A DNA stretch of 64,000 bases from Hypomesus transpacificus (GCF_021917145.1 NC_061082.1:17713462-17777461), one strand, 5' to 3'; shown: positions 47,101-56,300, counted from the stretch's first letter. A program made the numbers and translations. The notes: generated by a model not told the origin, from the letters alone.

Positions 47101-48955
47101 GATTAAAATAAATGTAGTATAGATTTTTGTTTATCACTTTTCAAAAGTACTTTTGTCCCTCATCTCAAGAATCAGTGAGAGCACAATGTAATAAAGACAT
47201 TAAAAGTATGTACGTGACCTGAGACTGTTTACTGTAGCTAATCTACTGGTACCAGTAATCTGCCATTCTGTTCACAGTTGAGTCCAGATTACACATTATT
47301 CATGGGTTTACCTGATTCTAGCTGTAATAAAATAATATTACCTGTTTTTACAGTTTTTGAAATAAAACTGCTTTGGCTTCCTTCGGCTCCCATTGTTGCC
47401 ACCTTGAAATCATAATGCTGACCAGGTTGAAGCCCAGTGATTTGTACTCTGTACATGTCTTTTATGAGCAGGTTATTCTGTTCTCCATCACCCTCCCAGG
47501 TTATTATAAACGTCTTGGGTCCTTCCAGACCCTCAGGAGGTCCCCAGGTCAGAGTCACAGAGTCTGGCTTCACTGACAGGAAGCTGATCTCTCCAGGAGG
47601 CGGCAACACTGATGAAGTGCAGAATGAAAAAGATGAATAAACTAACATGAACACAAGCTTTCTTAAATCATGCAAAAGATAAAGGCTGAGTTTATCATAG
47701 GAACTATATTGCAAAAAATAATTGAGTTTTGGATATTTATAATACACACTTACGATTACCTGTATCTAGCCTTTGACGTTCCTGTTAATAAAGTACAGTT
47801 TTTTTTAATTAAGTAATTAAATTCAAAATTGTTGTTCAATTTATGAACATAAATGTTGTTTTATGGTCTGAAATGAAATATCCATAACACATTCAAAATT
47901 TCACAAGTTAGCAATCCCAGTATCAACTTAAGCAACTACCTTTCCTGCAGCTTGTTCAGCCTTTACAAAGATGTCATGTCCTCTGTGCTGTGTCACAGAA
48001 CACTGACTGCAGATCAGCATGTTATCAGTCCAGCAGAACACCTCCAGAGGCCTGTGATGATCCTGGCAGAGTCTCTGCTGTATGGCTAGGTCCACATCCA
48101 CCAGACTGTGTTTCTGAAACCTTGCGTCGGTGTAGTGCCTCCTGACGTGCTTGTCACAGTAGGAGCTGCTGCAGGTCAGACAGGTCTTCATGGCTCTGCT
48201 CCTTTTTTCATCATCAAAGCAAGGATCACAAAGACCCTCTCTGGATTGAACATTGAGAAATCAAACAAAACAATCACCTACACATGTGAAAGCCAGTATA
48301 TTTTAGATCAGCGTGTTGATATTCAGTAATAATGCATGATGCAATCCCTCATGAACGACATTGCTTGAGTAGTATGATCTCACATTGTTGCTGAACCTCC
48401 AACCCTGAAGCTGATGGGTATATCCATGGAACGGTCACTCTTCATGGATACATGACTGGGGGTTGGTGATCCGGCTCTGTCACTCTGAACCCTGTAGGGA
48501 ATAGTCATATTTTCAGTGACGTAAATGAATGCATGAATTAATAGTGAGTTTTTTTGTGTGTGTGTTGATGTCAAAATCAATAATATTGCCATTTTTAAAA
48601 CAACTTACTCCTTCTCATCAGGCACGTCGTGCTCTTTGCGATTCATAAGGACAGACATTGACTGTTCACTTTTCATAGACAGATAACTGGGGGTTGGCGA
48701 TACTGGTCTCTCCTCATTCACCCTACAACAATTCAGCAAAACAATTTTGCTAAATAATTAAAGTCTTGCTAATCCATTGTATAGGGGTGACTACAAAAAA
48801 GCAACAAGAACTTTCGGTACTCATGCCAACATTTAAAGACTGGGTAAAGTCAAATAGAAAAACTGTGAGAAGATTTCATCTTAACACAACCCCTTAAGGG
48901 CTGTGTTAAGGGCAGTTGTACAACAAACTGTCTAGTACAGATGGTATACTTCACC
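40766..48955 (-). CDS. B-box / triple fibronectin III protein with acidic repeat tail
   Basis: Exons on the minus strand: 48,722-48,609, 48,491-48,384, 48,240-47,940, 47,781-47,760, 47,608-47,342, 43,913-43,635, 41,507-41,235 and 41,109-40,766 (stop TGA). All have AG/GT borders and every junction keeps the frame. A further 5' exon ends at 48,955 (AAACACAG, then GTGAAG) and fits in phase, but its start is unresolved and I see no RING domain. In order the product has two SPTPSxxSMKS repeats, two B-box zinc sites, a seven-residue linker, three FN3 domains and an acidic repetitive tail. B-boxes are typical of TRIM proteins and FN3 domains mediate binding; fish have many immune-type proteins built from these exons. 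A ubiquitin-ligase role cannot be claimed without a RING. Introns of 3-4 kb are full of transposons, so it may be poorly expressed. Confidence 0.72.
41235..41507 (-). CDS. Fibronectin III domain exon 3
   Basis: One exon of 273 bp, phase 1 at both ends, encodes one FN3 domain: SVTLRWIRPEG carries the conserved Trp, then HHFLITYSSPG and LTDLLPGTHHTVGVCTVLDHG. FN3 domains in symmetrical phase-1 exons are easily duplicated, consistent with the three in this gene. Confidence 0.88.
41990..42540 (+). mobile_element. Possible solo LTR
   Basis: CAGTATAAAAGGGACTG (TATA box) near 42,380 is followed 90 bp on by GGAATAAACC (polyadenylation signal) and a GT-rich stretch, the U3-R-U5 layout of a retroviral or LTR-retrotransposon repeat. 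I could not fix both ends or see a partner LTR. The element sits in the intron between FN3 exons 2 and 3. Confidence 0.4.
42515..42770. repeat. Degenerate 51-bp tandem repeat, about four units
   Basis: Units contain TTGGACTTAGTTTATTTTTG and then ACTTAGAATAATTTTCAACG, with increasing decay to the right. The array directly follows the LTR-like sequence and may belong to it. Confidence 0.8.
42930..43512 (+). mobile_element. L1/Tx1-type LINE fragment
   Basis: At 43,300-43,505 the frame reads GCPLCLSLFILFIEHLAAAI, then IKGIQTLNT and SLYADGI. This is the B-to-C box part of an L1/Tx1 reverse transcriptase, with YADD damaged to YADG. The part before (42,930-43,250) looks like a decayed coiled-coil ORF1 rich in Asn and Gln. 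The copy is broken and internally deleted. Confidence 0.7.
43635..43913 (-). CDS. Fibronectin III domain exon 2
   Basis: A phase-1/phase-1 exon of 279 bp. SLSVEWGRTEG holds the conserved Trp; RYFITYRSPGSEP, LTDLQPCTQYTVEVSTVLTNG and QQSEPLSKTI follow. It resembles exon 3 (41,235) more than exon 1 (47,342), suggesting the last two arose by duplication. Confidence 0.88.
45119..45176 (+). mobile_element. LINE/SINE tail fragment
   Basis: CTCTCTTGGAAGTCGCTTTA, then AAAGCGTCTGCTAAATGAAT and TAAATGTAAATG: the 3' tail seen at 13,240, inserted into the TAGGGTGACCA start of the neighbouring repeat, which is thereby split. Confidence 0.75.
45176..45780 (+). repeat. Dispersed repeat, copy 1 (inverted partner at 49,735)
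   Basis: GTGACCAGACGTCCTCTTTT through GTCCGGCAGG, ATTATTATGCCCTTACAAGT and TGTTGCCAGATGCAC to a TGTGGCCATAT-rich end. The same series occurs inverted at 49,735-50,345. Confidence 0.85.
45989..46201. repeat. Long palindrome, arms of about 60 bp
   Basis: GCTTGCTCAATTTTCAACCG through GTCAGAGA (46,003-46,062) is the near-perfect inverted complement of 46,130-46,189, with about 67 bases between. It can form a long hairpin in RNA. Extended terminal similarity (AGCCGTAGC / GAGCAAGTTATGGCT) suggests a fold-back or MITE-type element. Confidence 0.85.
46980..47046 (+). mobile_element. LINE 3' terminus fragment
   Basis: GCTGCCCCCGCGACCCGAAC then CCGGAAAAGCGGCAGATGAT and GGATGGATGG: the tail typical of fish L2/Maui-like LINEs. 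Confidence 0.65.
47342..47608 (-). CDS. Fibronectin III domain exon 1
   Basis: A phase-1/phase-1 exon of 267 bp. PPPGEISFLSVKPDSVTLTW, then GPPEGLEGPKTFIITWEGDG and ITGLQPGQHYDFKVATMGAEG. This PPPGEI...SVKPDSVTLTW form recurs in many fish immune-type multidomain proteins, from memory. It is reached from the B-box exon through a 22-bp microexon. Confidence 0.88.
47760..47781 (-). CDS. 22-bp microexon linking B-box and FN3 exons
   Basis: TTATTAACAG precedes and GTAATCGT follows the 22 bases, which encode ERQRLDT plus one base. It is the only block I found that converts the phase-0 end of the B-box exon into the phase-1 start of the first FN3 exon, the main argument for it. Confidence 0.6.
47940..48240 (-). 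CDS. B-box zinc-binding exon
   Basis: One exon of 100 codons with two B-boxes. The first has CDPC ... CLTC ... YCDKH ... H. The second is canonical: LCQDHHRPLEVFCWTDNMLI, then CSQCSVTQHRGH (C-x2-H-x7-C-x2-D-x4-C-x2-C-x5-H-x2-H). All zinc ligands are present. It most resembles the B-box exons of fish TRIM16/25-like proteins. A coiled coil normally follows but is missing here. Confidence 0.88.
48384..48491 (-). CDS. SMKS-repeat exon 2
   Basis: A 108-bp exon, phase 2 at both ends, with SPTPSHVSMKSDRSMDIPIS. Short Ser/Pro exons of this kind precede B-box or NACHT exons in many fish immune-type genes (recalled pattern). It is paralogous to the exon at 48,609. Confidence 0.75.
48609..48722 (-). 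CDS. SMKS-repeat exon 1
   Basis: A 114-bp exon, phase 2 at both ends, with RPVSPTPSYLSMKSEQSM. It joins in frame to the exon at 48,491 and upstream to the exon that ends at 48,955. Confidence 0.75.
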
Positions 48956-49542
48956 TGTGTTTCATAATTGTATGTTCCTTATTTGTGGGCTTGTTGCTGG
49001 CTGATTGTGACTCTGCATCCTCAACAGACACACTATCATGTTTGAAGATAAAAAGAACACACAAGTGACTCTTCAGAGGACCATTATCAGGCTCTGGTGA
49101 CTTGGCATTATATTGACAACATTAACAAACAATGAGAATGAGAGACACTAACTCAGGTGCAAATGAGGTTCAAAATCAAAGTTGTTAACGTTCCGGGTAG
49201 ATCCTACTGTAAACTATGAACAATCTCCTTTTTTGTGTAGATCTTTTGGATGTAATCAAACATACGCCAAATAAAGTACAGCTTGGCTGGCTTTCTAGAA
49301 TCAAATAAGGTGTATCACTGGATTTTAAAAACACATTGTGACATATAAACTCTACATACAAATACATTTTCATCAGAAATGTTATCTATGTGAGGAATTT
49401 ACCATGTAATTAGTTTGACATAATTTTGAAGTAAACGAAAATCGTTCTAACACTCAAAATGTAATAAATGCATGTTGATTTTACTTGCTCCACAAGTCGA
49501 TGTTGTTATACCTTGACTGGTTTTTGGTCAGGTGACAGGCTG

Positions 49543-49700
49543 TATGTAATTGTCCCCTCCAGTACATCCTCTCATGTCCCCTCCAGTACATCCTCTCATG
49601 TCCCCTCCAGTACATCCTCTCATGTCCCCTCCAGTACATCCTCTCATGTCCCCTCCAGTACATCCTCTCATGTCCCCTCCAGGGGGGGGGGGGGGGGGGG
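49543..49700. repeat. 24-bp tandem repeat ending in a poly-G run
   Basis: Five units of CATCCTCTCATGTCCCCTCC + AGTA, exact but for the ends, run straight into 19 G bases (49,682-49,700). Confidence 0.95.
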
Positions 49701-49734
49701 TCATATAGCCTAATGCAATATGCTAAATGATAAT

Positions 49735-50345
49735 TTATTTATTGAGCCTTAACAAAATTGCAAAGTGCAAATGTAAAACAAATATTTTTGTTTTGCATTT
49801 AGTCCAGTGCTTATGTGGCTTTCAGTGGTTGTTTAATGTCTTTAATGTGTCTTGTTCATACATTAAAGCAATAATGATAATAAATAACACATTTTAAATA
49901 TTTAAATTATACATTTGGTATATGGCCACATATTAAAATTTGAAAATTAAGACACTTTTCAGTCCTCACATATTGAAGCAATAATGATAACAAAGGCGGC
50001 AAGGTGCTCACAGTGTTGCCAGATTGGAAATGCCGAAGTATCTAACCTAAGGCTCAAAATGATCGTATTGAGAGGATAATTGTGCATCTGGCAACATTGA
50101 GAAGGCGGTTGACCAATGACAGTTCTCTCTACAGTCAGAGCTCGCGCAAAAAGGTGGAACGTACGGGAGATACATTTCCAAAACTTGTAAGGGCGTAATA
50201 ATTAGTCTGTGAAAGACACAGAGAAACACAAATATCCGACGAGGCAAAATCCCGGAAAATGTTGGAATCCCTGCCGGACGCATTTTATAGGTCTCGAAAA
50301 GAAGACATGTCCGGGTAAAAGAGAACGTCTGGTCACCCTAACATA
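49735..50345 (-). repeat. Dispersed repeat, copy 2
   Basis: The reverse complement of the 45,176-45,780 repeat, starting TAGGGTGACCAGACGTTCTC at the right end. Copy 2 keeps the TAGGGTGACCA end that is split in copy 1. Confidence 0.85.
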
Positions 50346-50414
50346 ACTACACACTTTCTCCATATTGGCCTGCAATCGTTTATTACATGTAATAAATGTG
50401 CATTCATGTATTTA

Positions 50415-50750
50415 TTTACAACCTATTGTACTTGTCTTAAGGAAAGATTTAGTAAGCAGCATGTTTTGCGTTTATCTTTGGTGCAGCTTGTTTTCAGGGT
50501 CTGTTTAATGTTTGGCCTTAGACATGGATAGCGATGAACCAAAACAAAAGAACACAAGCTGGTGGGCAAACAGGCCTGGGCGATGACACTCACACCCACA
50601 AACAGGACCACATCTCCACAAGGAGAGTGGAAATGTTTCATTAAGGAATAAATGACCTTCCTGTTCCCAGAGTGACTCATATAGTCATATAGTCAGTACT
50701 ATATGGACTAGGAATTATATGGACTAGCTAATGTGTGACTGACACTGACT
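50415..50750. repeat. Copy B of the duplicated odorant-receptor flank
   Basis: Matches 34,431-34,830 (see there). Its first 75 bp also match 58,975-59,050 (GTACTTGTTTTAAGGAAAAG, then TAATAAGCAGCAGGTCTTG). It lies about 900 bp behind the stop codon of the receptor at 51,637. Confidence 0.85.
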
Positions 50751-51636
50751 TTCAGTTCCACTAATGTCCTTAATGCACCTTACACTAGTACTACCGTATT
50801 ACACAAATACACATTTATATCATAATGTTTAAGAATGTTGAGAAAACAAATTAAGTATTCACTTCTAATTTTATTTCAAGTTATGAACAACATGATAAAA
50901 AAAAATCATGACATGGTTTGCCTCTCACTTCTCAAGAAAGGTGTGCAAACAATTTAATATTTTCATTTATTAAAACTAAATCACAAGGGTAAAAAGGCTA
51001 GACACAAACTGTCCTCCAACATGCGTAATTGTAGGATCCAATCCTGCGGCCTCCCACTAGGTGGCAGGATAGGGTCAGGTTCGACTGTAACTCAATCACA
51101 CATGTAAACACGGAGCTTGATACAAATCTTTTTCCATTAAACAACATACTATGGACCAAGTTAAAGGCAATGAACTGACAAATTACATTGTTGGATTTTT
51201 GCAAAGCAACATGAAAAACACCATGTAAAAGCTACAAATCATACCCCTACTTTTTAGCATTCATAGAAGGACTAAGTCTTACAGCATTCACATTGCAGGT
51301 AACTTGCAAGGCTTGATGCTAGAGCTTGTTGCTTGATGCTAAAGCATTCACAATTGCGTTATTTGCAGGATACTTTTATATTGCTGTGAAGATATCCTGA
51401 CTGCAAAAACAATCTTTTATTTCAAGTGTCATGCTTTTCATGTGAGGCAAATAAAATCTAAGGTTGAAAAGAAGCCTTACAGAGAATAAATGTTCAACCC
51501 AGAAGTCAGTGCTGCAATTTTTGTGCAATTGTTTGTGTTTGCTCAGAATAAAGTGGACTTCAGTATGATTTCATTTTTTGTAATAAAAATTTGACCCTTT
51601 TTCTACCCCCTGCACGATTACAATAAACTTCCGTTG
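50751..51636. other. 3' flank of odorant receptor
   Basis: AT-rich sequence downstream of the receptor stop. It probably includes the 3' untranslated region. No other feature supported. Confidence 0.5.
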
Positions 51637-52575
51637 TCATTTCCTTTTCCGGAATGGATACAGTACTCTGTTACGGATTTGAGTGAGTGTGAGACCATAA
51701 ATGAGGGGGTTGAATAATGGTGGAACAATAACCATGTCTATAGACATGAAGTTCTTAAGACTTTGTGGAAAACTTATTGAGCCAAAGCGCATATGCATAA
51801 CATCAAATAAAACAGCAATTGTGATATTACCTAACGCCAGTAAATGTGGAACACAGGTCCTCATGAACTTTCCTCTGCTGTCTAAGGACTTTAAACATGA
51901 TTGGATTAACTGCAAATAAGAGCAAACAATGAAAATACCAAGAATAACATAAAACATTATTGTCACATTAGCAACTACATTGATCGGTGTGGATGATGTC
52001 ACCCAACTGGTTGCAGCACAAGAGAGTTGAAGAATAAGCCAACCAGCACAGTAAAGTTTCTCTATGTGGGAGCCACACAACTTCAGCTGGAAAGTGAATA
52101 TCATATAAGTAGACAAAAGACCTAATGGAAAAAGCCAGGAGAAGGAGACTAACTGAGCGACCCTTTGCCTGGTCATAATCGAATGATACTTCAGTGGTCT
52201 GCAGATTGCCACATACCTGTCATATGCCATCACTGCTAACAAAGAAATATCAATGCACACAAAAGAATACATTATAAAACCTTGAAAAATGCATCCTATG
52301 TAAGAGATACCATGATGATGAGACAATAGATCCACAAGGAATTTGGGATAGAAGCCTGCAGTACCAAACAGTCCATTAAGGCACAAATTACATATAAAGA
52401 TGTACATTGGCTCATGGAGGTTTTTATACATGATAATAGTAACAATAAGAGTAATATTTATAATAATAATAACACAGTAAAACAGTGAAGTGAGACAGAA
52501 CAATGTTACCCTGTAGTCCAATATCTCATTTAACCCAGATAGAGTTAACTCTGTGACAGATGACCCATTTTCCAT
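51637..52575 (-). CDS. Odorant receptor, fish type I, 312 residues
   Basis: A single-exon seven-helix G-protein-coupled receptor. The N-terminus has a glycosylation site (NGS, residue 3). KNLHEPMYIF (51-60) closes helix 2, and GTAGFYPKFL (71-80) is a fish receptor signature. MAYDRYVAICRP (116-127) follows helix 3, KFMRTCVPHL (236-245) precedes helix 6, and PPLFNPLIYG (285-294) is helix 7. Extracellular cysteines C95, C167, C176 and C186 are present. Length and motifs are those of an intact receptor, and the first Met is correct because the glycosylation site follows directly. It should signal odour binding through the olfactory G protein in sensory neuron cilia (family knowledge). The sequence looks like the delta-type fish receptors, from memory. 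The ligand is unknown. Confidence 0.95.
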   Translation of the reverse strand: MENGSSVTELTLSGLNEILDYRVTLFCLTSLFYCVIIIINITLIVTIIMYKNLHEPMYIFICNLCLNGLFGTAGFYPKFLVDLLSHHHGISYIGCIFQGFIMYSFVCIDISLLAVMAYDRYVAICRPLKYHSIMTRQRVAQLVSFSWLFPLGLLSTYMIFTFQLKLCGSHIEKLYCAGWLILQLSCAATSWVTSSTPINVVANVTIMFYVILGIFIVCSYLQLIQSCLKSLDSRGKFMRTCVPHLLALGNITIAVLFDVMHMRFGSISFPQSLKNFMSIDMVIVPPLFNPLIYGLTLTQIRNRVLYPFRKRK

Positions 52576-52739
52576 TCCAAGGGAAGACTAAACCAAATCT
52601 ATTATCTTCTCTGCTACATGTAAATTAAATGACGAGACTCATTATAAGCAACCTGAACCTAACATTGCAGAACTGACAAACAGGCTATAGTGAAATAACA
52701 CAATAACTGTGCTGTTAATGTTAAGTCAGAACTTTGGAA

Positions 52740-52842
52740 GTCCAGCCCCTGCTCTCCTTCCTTGCTGACAGCCTGTTTATTTATAATCATATACACACAT
52801 GAACATGTTGTTTTGGGATTCAAGGTGTCCAATCAGTGATCT
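52740..52842 (-). promoter_or_regulatory. Shared receptor promoter block (receptor at 51,637)
   Basis: GGGATTCAAGGTGTCCAATC (plus strand, from 52,815) recurs upstream of the other receptors at a similar distance. A TATA-type TATAAATAA (minus, 52,777-52,785) follows. About 25 bp further is CTGTCAGCAAGGAAGGAGAG (minus), also partly conserved, near the expected start of transcription. Confidence 0.6.
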
Positions 52843-53166
52843 GACCTGACATCATCTCCTAAACTCAGTGAGCTTGTAGCCTGAGGTAAAGAACTCTGTG
52901 GAATAGTTGATATTGTAGATCATCAATGTAGACGAAAGACAATATGGGATGAAAGAGTCGAATATGACACCGATGCTAAATAATCATGTATGTTACACAT
53001 TTTCTAAGCATGTAACTGCTGGACATATCGACTACTTCTGTATTTGACAACATGTTTAGATGTCCCTTTTTGAATTCTTAAAAGTTACAGAAATAAATAG
53101 AAGCACTTGTTTAATCCCTGGAACAGAAGAGCCAGGTGATTTATGTAGATTCTAGAATACCTTAAC

Positions 53167-53483
53167 CAGGGGCGAATCTAGGTTCCCACTTTAGGGGGGG
53201 CTAAGCCCCTAGATAAAACCTATTATTTTTCCAATGACCCAGCAAAACTAGGGGGGTCTGGGGGCATTGTTGGGGGTCTATTGTCTAAAATGTGAAGACA
53301 TATGAGACAATAGTGTCCTCTAGTGGGTTTTAGAATTAATTTGGGTTAGATCTAAATCTAAATTAACAAATTTAGATTTAAAATATGATTTTTTTATTTG
53401 TATTTATTTAACATTTTGGGGGGGCTAATGAAACTTTAGGGAGGGGCCCAGCCCCCCCAAAATAGGGGCTAGATACGCCCATG
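53167..53483. mobile_element. Non-autonomous hAT-type element, 317 bp
   Basis: The ends CAGGGGCGAATCTAG and (inverted) CATGGGCGTATCTAGC pair up, and GGGGGGCTAA-type inner repeats extend the symmetry. The flanks ACCTTAAC and ACCTTGAC are an 8-bp duplication with one mismatch. Confidence 0.85.
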
Positions 53484-53906
53484 ACCTTGACTCTGTCCTG
53501 TACAGAGCTGCCTCCTGATCAACGCCCCAGTAGTTTGTATTTTAAGCTTATTCATAATGCAATAAGGACACATTCATTTTGAACACATTTATTGTTTTCA
53601 GACACAATCTAGCAAGGGTCACACATTAATACCAAATATAGAGGATTGCTAGCTATTATTGATAAACCGACTGTCAAATTATATTTACTGTTTGTCAACG
53701 ATACGTAATGTTTTGCTTTTGAATCTTGCTAACATAACGTTAGCTTTCTTGCTCATGGCTCAGCCAAAAAGTTCCATTACCCGAGCGGACTAGAACAATT
53801 GGCTGGCTTTTTGGCTTGTGAAAAGCTTTAGATGTCTATTGCACAACACATACAAATATAAATGAATGTTAGTACTTTTTTATTTCTTTGGCAAGTGATC
53901 ATGGTA

Positions 53907-54029
53907 TAAGAGGGATACTGCCCTTCAAGGTGTCCATTATCAGGAGATAATGAACTCCGAGAGGCAACTATCTGTCCTCCTCGCTGTCCTTTCCTGATAT
54001 TGAACATCTTGTCGGGCATCATCCCTTAC
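53907..54029. mobile_element. Small MITE, copy 1 (decayed)
   Basis: Left GAGGGATACTGCCCTTCAAG and right (inverted) TAAGGGATGATGCCC are the ends of the same element that disrupts the receptor at 57,714. A shorter remnant (CATCATCCCTTAC) remains at the corresponding place near 57,045. Confidence 0.7.
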
Positions 54030-54053
54030 TCATATTTGTGGGATACTTTGCAT

Positions 54054-54274
54054 TTACATTACATTTTAGTCATTTAGCAGACGCTCTTATCCAGAGCGAC
54101 TTACAGTAAGTACAGGGACATTCTCCCCGGGGCAAGTAGGGTGAAGTGTCTTGCCCAAGGACACAACGTCATGTGTGCTGGCCAGGAATCGAACTGGCAA
54201 CCTTCAGATTACTAGCCCGATGCTCTACCCGTTCAGCCACCTGACTCCCTATCTGCATCTGAACTTCTGACTTC
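54054..54274 (-). mobile_element. Full-length tRNA-derived SINE with 10-bp TSD
   Basis: Flanked by exact TACTTTGCAT (54,044-54,053 and 54,275-54,284). Read on the minus strand it has a tRNA-like head with an A-box region (GGTGGCTGAACGGGTAGAGC) and B box (GGTTGCCAGTTCGATTCCTG), then the body and the GTAAGTCGCTCTGGATAAGA tail. The uninterrupted target is visible at 63,511-63,530 (CCTTGCATCTGAAGTCCCAG). Confidence 0.88.
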
Positions 54275-54368
54275 TACTTTGCATCTGAAGTCTCAGGAAC
54301 ATCTGGCAAACAAGGAGCAGTAAAAAGTCATTTATCAAAAAGCACAAGAGTTGGAAAAAGACAAATCA

Positions 54369-55005
54369 TCATGTTAAGAAAATATTGTTGGATTAAATCA
54401 TGAAAATTCAGACCACTTAGTAAAGGAGTGAATACAGGCAGAGGTGAAACCATGATAGAACATAAAACTCTGACATCACTTAAACATGCTTTAAATACAA
54501 GTCATCGTTTTTTTTTAACATTAATTAGAACATGTAAATGTATTCTTCCAAACATACAGGTACTATTTTAATAACAAATATAAAGTAAGGCTATGAATTT
54601 GGGAATTTTTATGTTTCAGACTTGCAGGGTTACATTAAAATACCATGACAGAAATTACACAATTATCTTTACCATCCATCATAGCTTCCTCTGTCACTTG
54701 TTTTCAACATCATTAAGGGAACAGACCCCCATGATGTAAGCACATTTCCACTCAAGCAAGACTGTGTAATGAATCATGATAGATTAACATTCAACATTGT
54801 GGTCTTAAAATCTCTGTTTTCTTATAAGAATATTTATCATCTTATAAGTGCTGACTTAACTTAATGTGGTAAGCAGTGCTTACTTGTGAGAAGCGTCCTG
54901 TTTTTATGTGAAGCAAAGCACATTTAAACATCAATGCTACAACAAAAAAGCAACATTTGTTCTATAACATACTTCCGAGTTACCGAACCTTACATTTTGA
55001 TGCCA
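54369..55005. repeat. Duplicated receptor 3' flank, copy 1
   Basis: AAAATATTGTTGGATTAAAT, TAACAAATATAAAGTAAGGC and TTCAGACTTGCAGGGTTACA recur in the same order at 57,070-57,713. This is the 3' side of a receptor duplication unit. Confidence 0.85.
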
Positions 55006-55956
55006 TTAACAAATCTGTCTTTTCCTTTTCAAACATGATGGAAGTATTTTGTTACGAATTTGAGTCAGTGTAATACCATACATGACAGGGTTGACTATTG
55101 GAGGAACTATAATCATTTCTGTAGACAGGAAATTCTGAAGACTTTGTGGTAAATCTGAGGAGCCATATCGCATATACATGACATCAAATAAAGCAGCAAT
55201 GACGACATTGAATAAAACCATTAAATGTGGAACACAAGTTCTCATGAACTTTCCTCTGTTCTCCAAGGACACCAAACATGATCTGATCAACTGTACATAA
55301 GTGAAAACAATGAAAATACCGAGAATAACATAAAAAAGTATTGTCACATTAGCAACTACATTGATCGGTGTGGATGAAGTCATCCAACTGGTCGGAGCAC
55401 AGGACAGCTTAGCAACTAACCAAGGAGCACAATATAGTTTCTGTATGTGTGAGCCACACAACTTCAACCAGGAAGTGAATATAATAGCAGTAGATACAAG
55501 ACCTAAAGGAACAAGCCAGGAGAAGGAGACTAACTGAGCGACCCTCTGCCTGGTCATAACAGAGTGATACTCCAGTGGTCTACAGATTGCTACATACCTG
55601 TCATATGCCATCACTGATAACAGACAAATATCAATGCACACAGTGGAGTATATTACTAAAACTTGAATCATGCACCCTGTATAAGAAATTCCCTGGTGAT
55701 GAGACAATAGATCCAATAGGAATTTGGGGTAAAATCCAGCAGTTCCAAAAAGTCCATTTACGCACAAACTACACAGGAAAATATACATTGGCTCATGGAG
55801 GTTTCTATCCATGGTAATAATAACAATGACAGCAACATTTACCATAATAATAACACAGTAAAACAGTAAAGTGAGACAGAAGAAAGTTAGTTTGTAGTCC
55901 AATATCTCACTGAACCCAGATAGAGTAAACTCTATTAGAGATGTCACATTTTCCAT
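55006..55956 (-). CDS. Odorant receptor, fish type I, 316 residues
   Basis: Intact single-exon receptor, close to that at 51,637. A glycosylation site (NVT) follows the first Met. RNLHEPMYIF, GTAGFYPKFL, MAYDRYVAICRP (116-127), KFMRTCVPHL and PPIVNPVMYG (helix 7; NPLIY changed to NPVMY) are all present. The basic tail KRKRQIC is four residues longer than in its neighbour. Its close relative at 57,714 is broken, so this is the surviving member of that duplicate pair. Confidence 0.95.
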   Translation of the reverse strand: MENVTSLIEFTLSGFSEILDYKLTFFCLTLLFYCVIIMVNVAVIVIITMDRNLHEPMYIFLCSLCVNGLFGTAGFYPKFLLDLLSHHQGISYTGCMIQVLVIYSTVCIDICLLSVMAYDRYVAICRPLEYHSVMTRQRVAQLVSFSWLVPLGLVSTAIIFTSWLKLCGSHIQKLYCAPWLVAKLSCAPTSWMTSSTPINVVANVTILFYVILGIFIVFTYVQLIRSCLVSLENRGKFMRTCVPHLMVLFNVVIAALFDVMYMRYGSSDLPQSLQNFLSTEMIIVPPIVNPVMYGITLTQIRNKILPSCLKRKRQIC

Positions 55957-56195
55957 TATAAGGGGAAAACAAATCTGTAAAAAATGATCAAAAGAATCTA
56001 GTGTCCTCTCCCTCCCTTGATAGTCTTATTTACACTAAAACATGACTAAATGAGATATCCCTAGCTATACGGATTAATACAGTCTAATACTAAAGATTAC
56101 TAAAAGAAAATAAAAACGTTTTCCAGACATTACACAAAAAGTATATATGTATTTACTCTATGAGGCTGTGCTGTAGCCTACAGAAGCACCCTCCT

Positions 56196-56300
56196 CTGTT
56201 CTCACTCCTTGCTGACTGTCAGTATACTTTCTCCCTACATGTATAAACACTTGATAACGTTGCTCTGGGATTCAAGGTGGCCAACCAATGAACTTCTTTA
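56196..56300 (-). promoter_or_regulatory. Shared receptor promoter block (receptor at 55,006)
   Basis: GGGATTCAAGGTGGCCAACC (plus, from 56,268) lies 312 bp before the start codon. CTCACTCCTTGCTGACTGTC (56,201-56,220) matches the block at 52,751, and an AAGTATAC-type TATA lies beside it. Confidence 0.55.

Larger units (their letters stand above)
44071..47177. mobile_element. Non-autonomous CACTG-ended DNA transposon, 3.1 kb
   Basis: The left end CACTGATTCTTGATAAGGGA (44,071) and right end (47,177 read backward, CACTGATTCTTGAGATGAGG) are inverted copies reaching GGGACAAAA. AGAG is present directly outside both ends (44,067-44,070 and 47,178-47,181). CACTG-type ends and very short target duplications fit the CACTA/EnSpm superfamily. 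I see no transposase. It carries the nested element at 44,912. Confidence 0.6.

Noticed and set aside
38820-48955. Fusion of the B-box/FN3 gene with the aerolysin-like domain
   Set aside because: The B-box/FN3 model has its own stop at 40,766, and the aerolysin-like part carries a TGA and an insertion. A past fusion cannot be excluded, but nothing in the sequence requires it.
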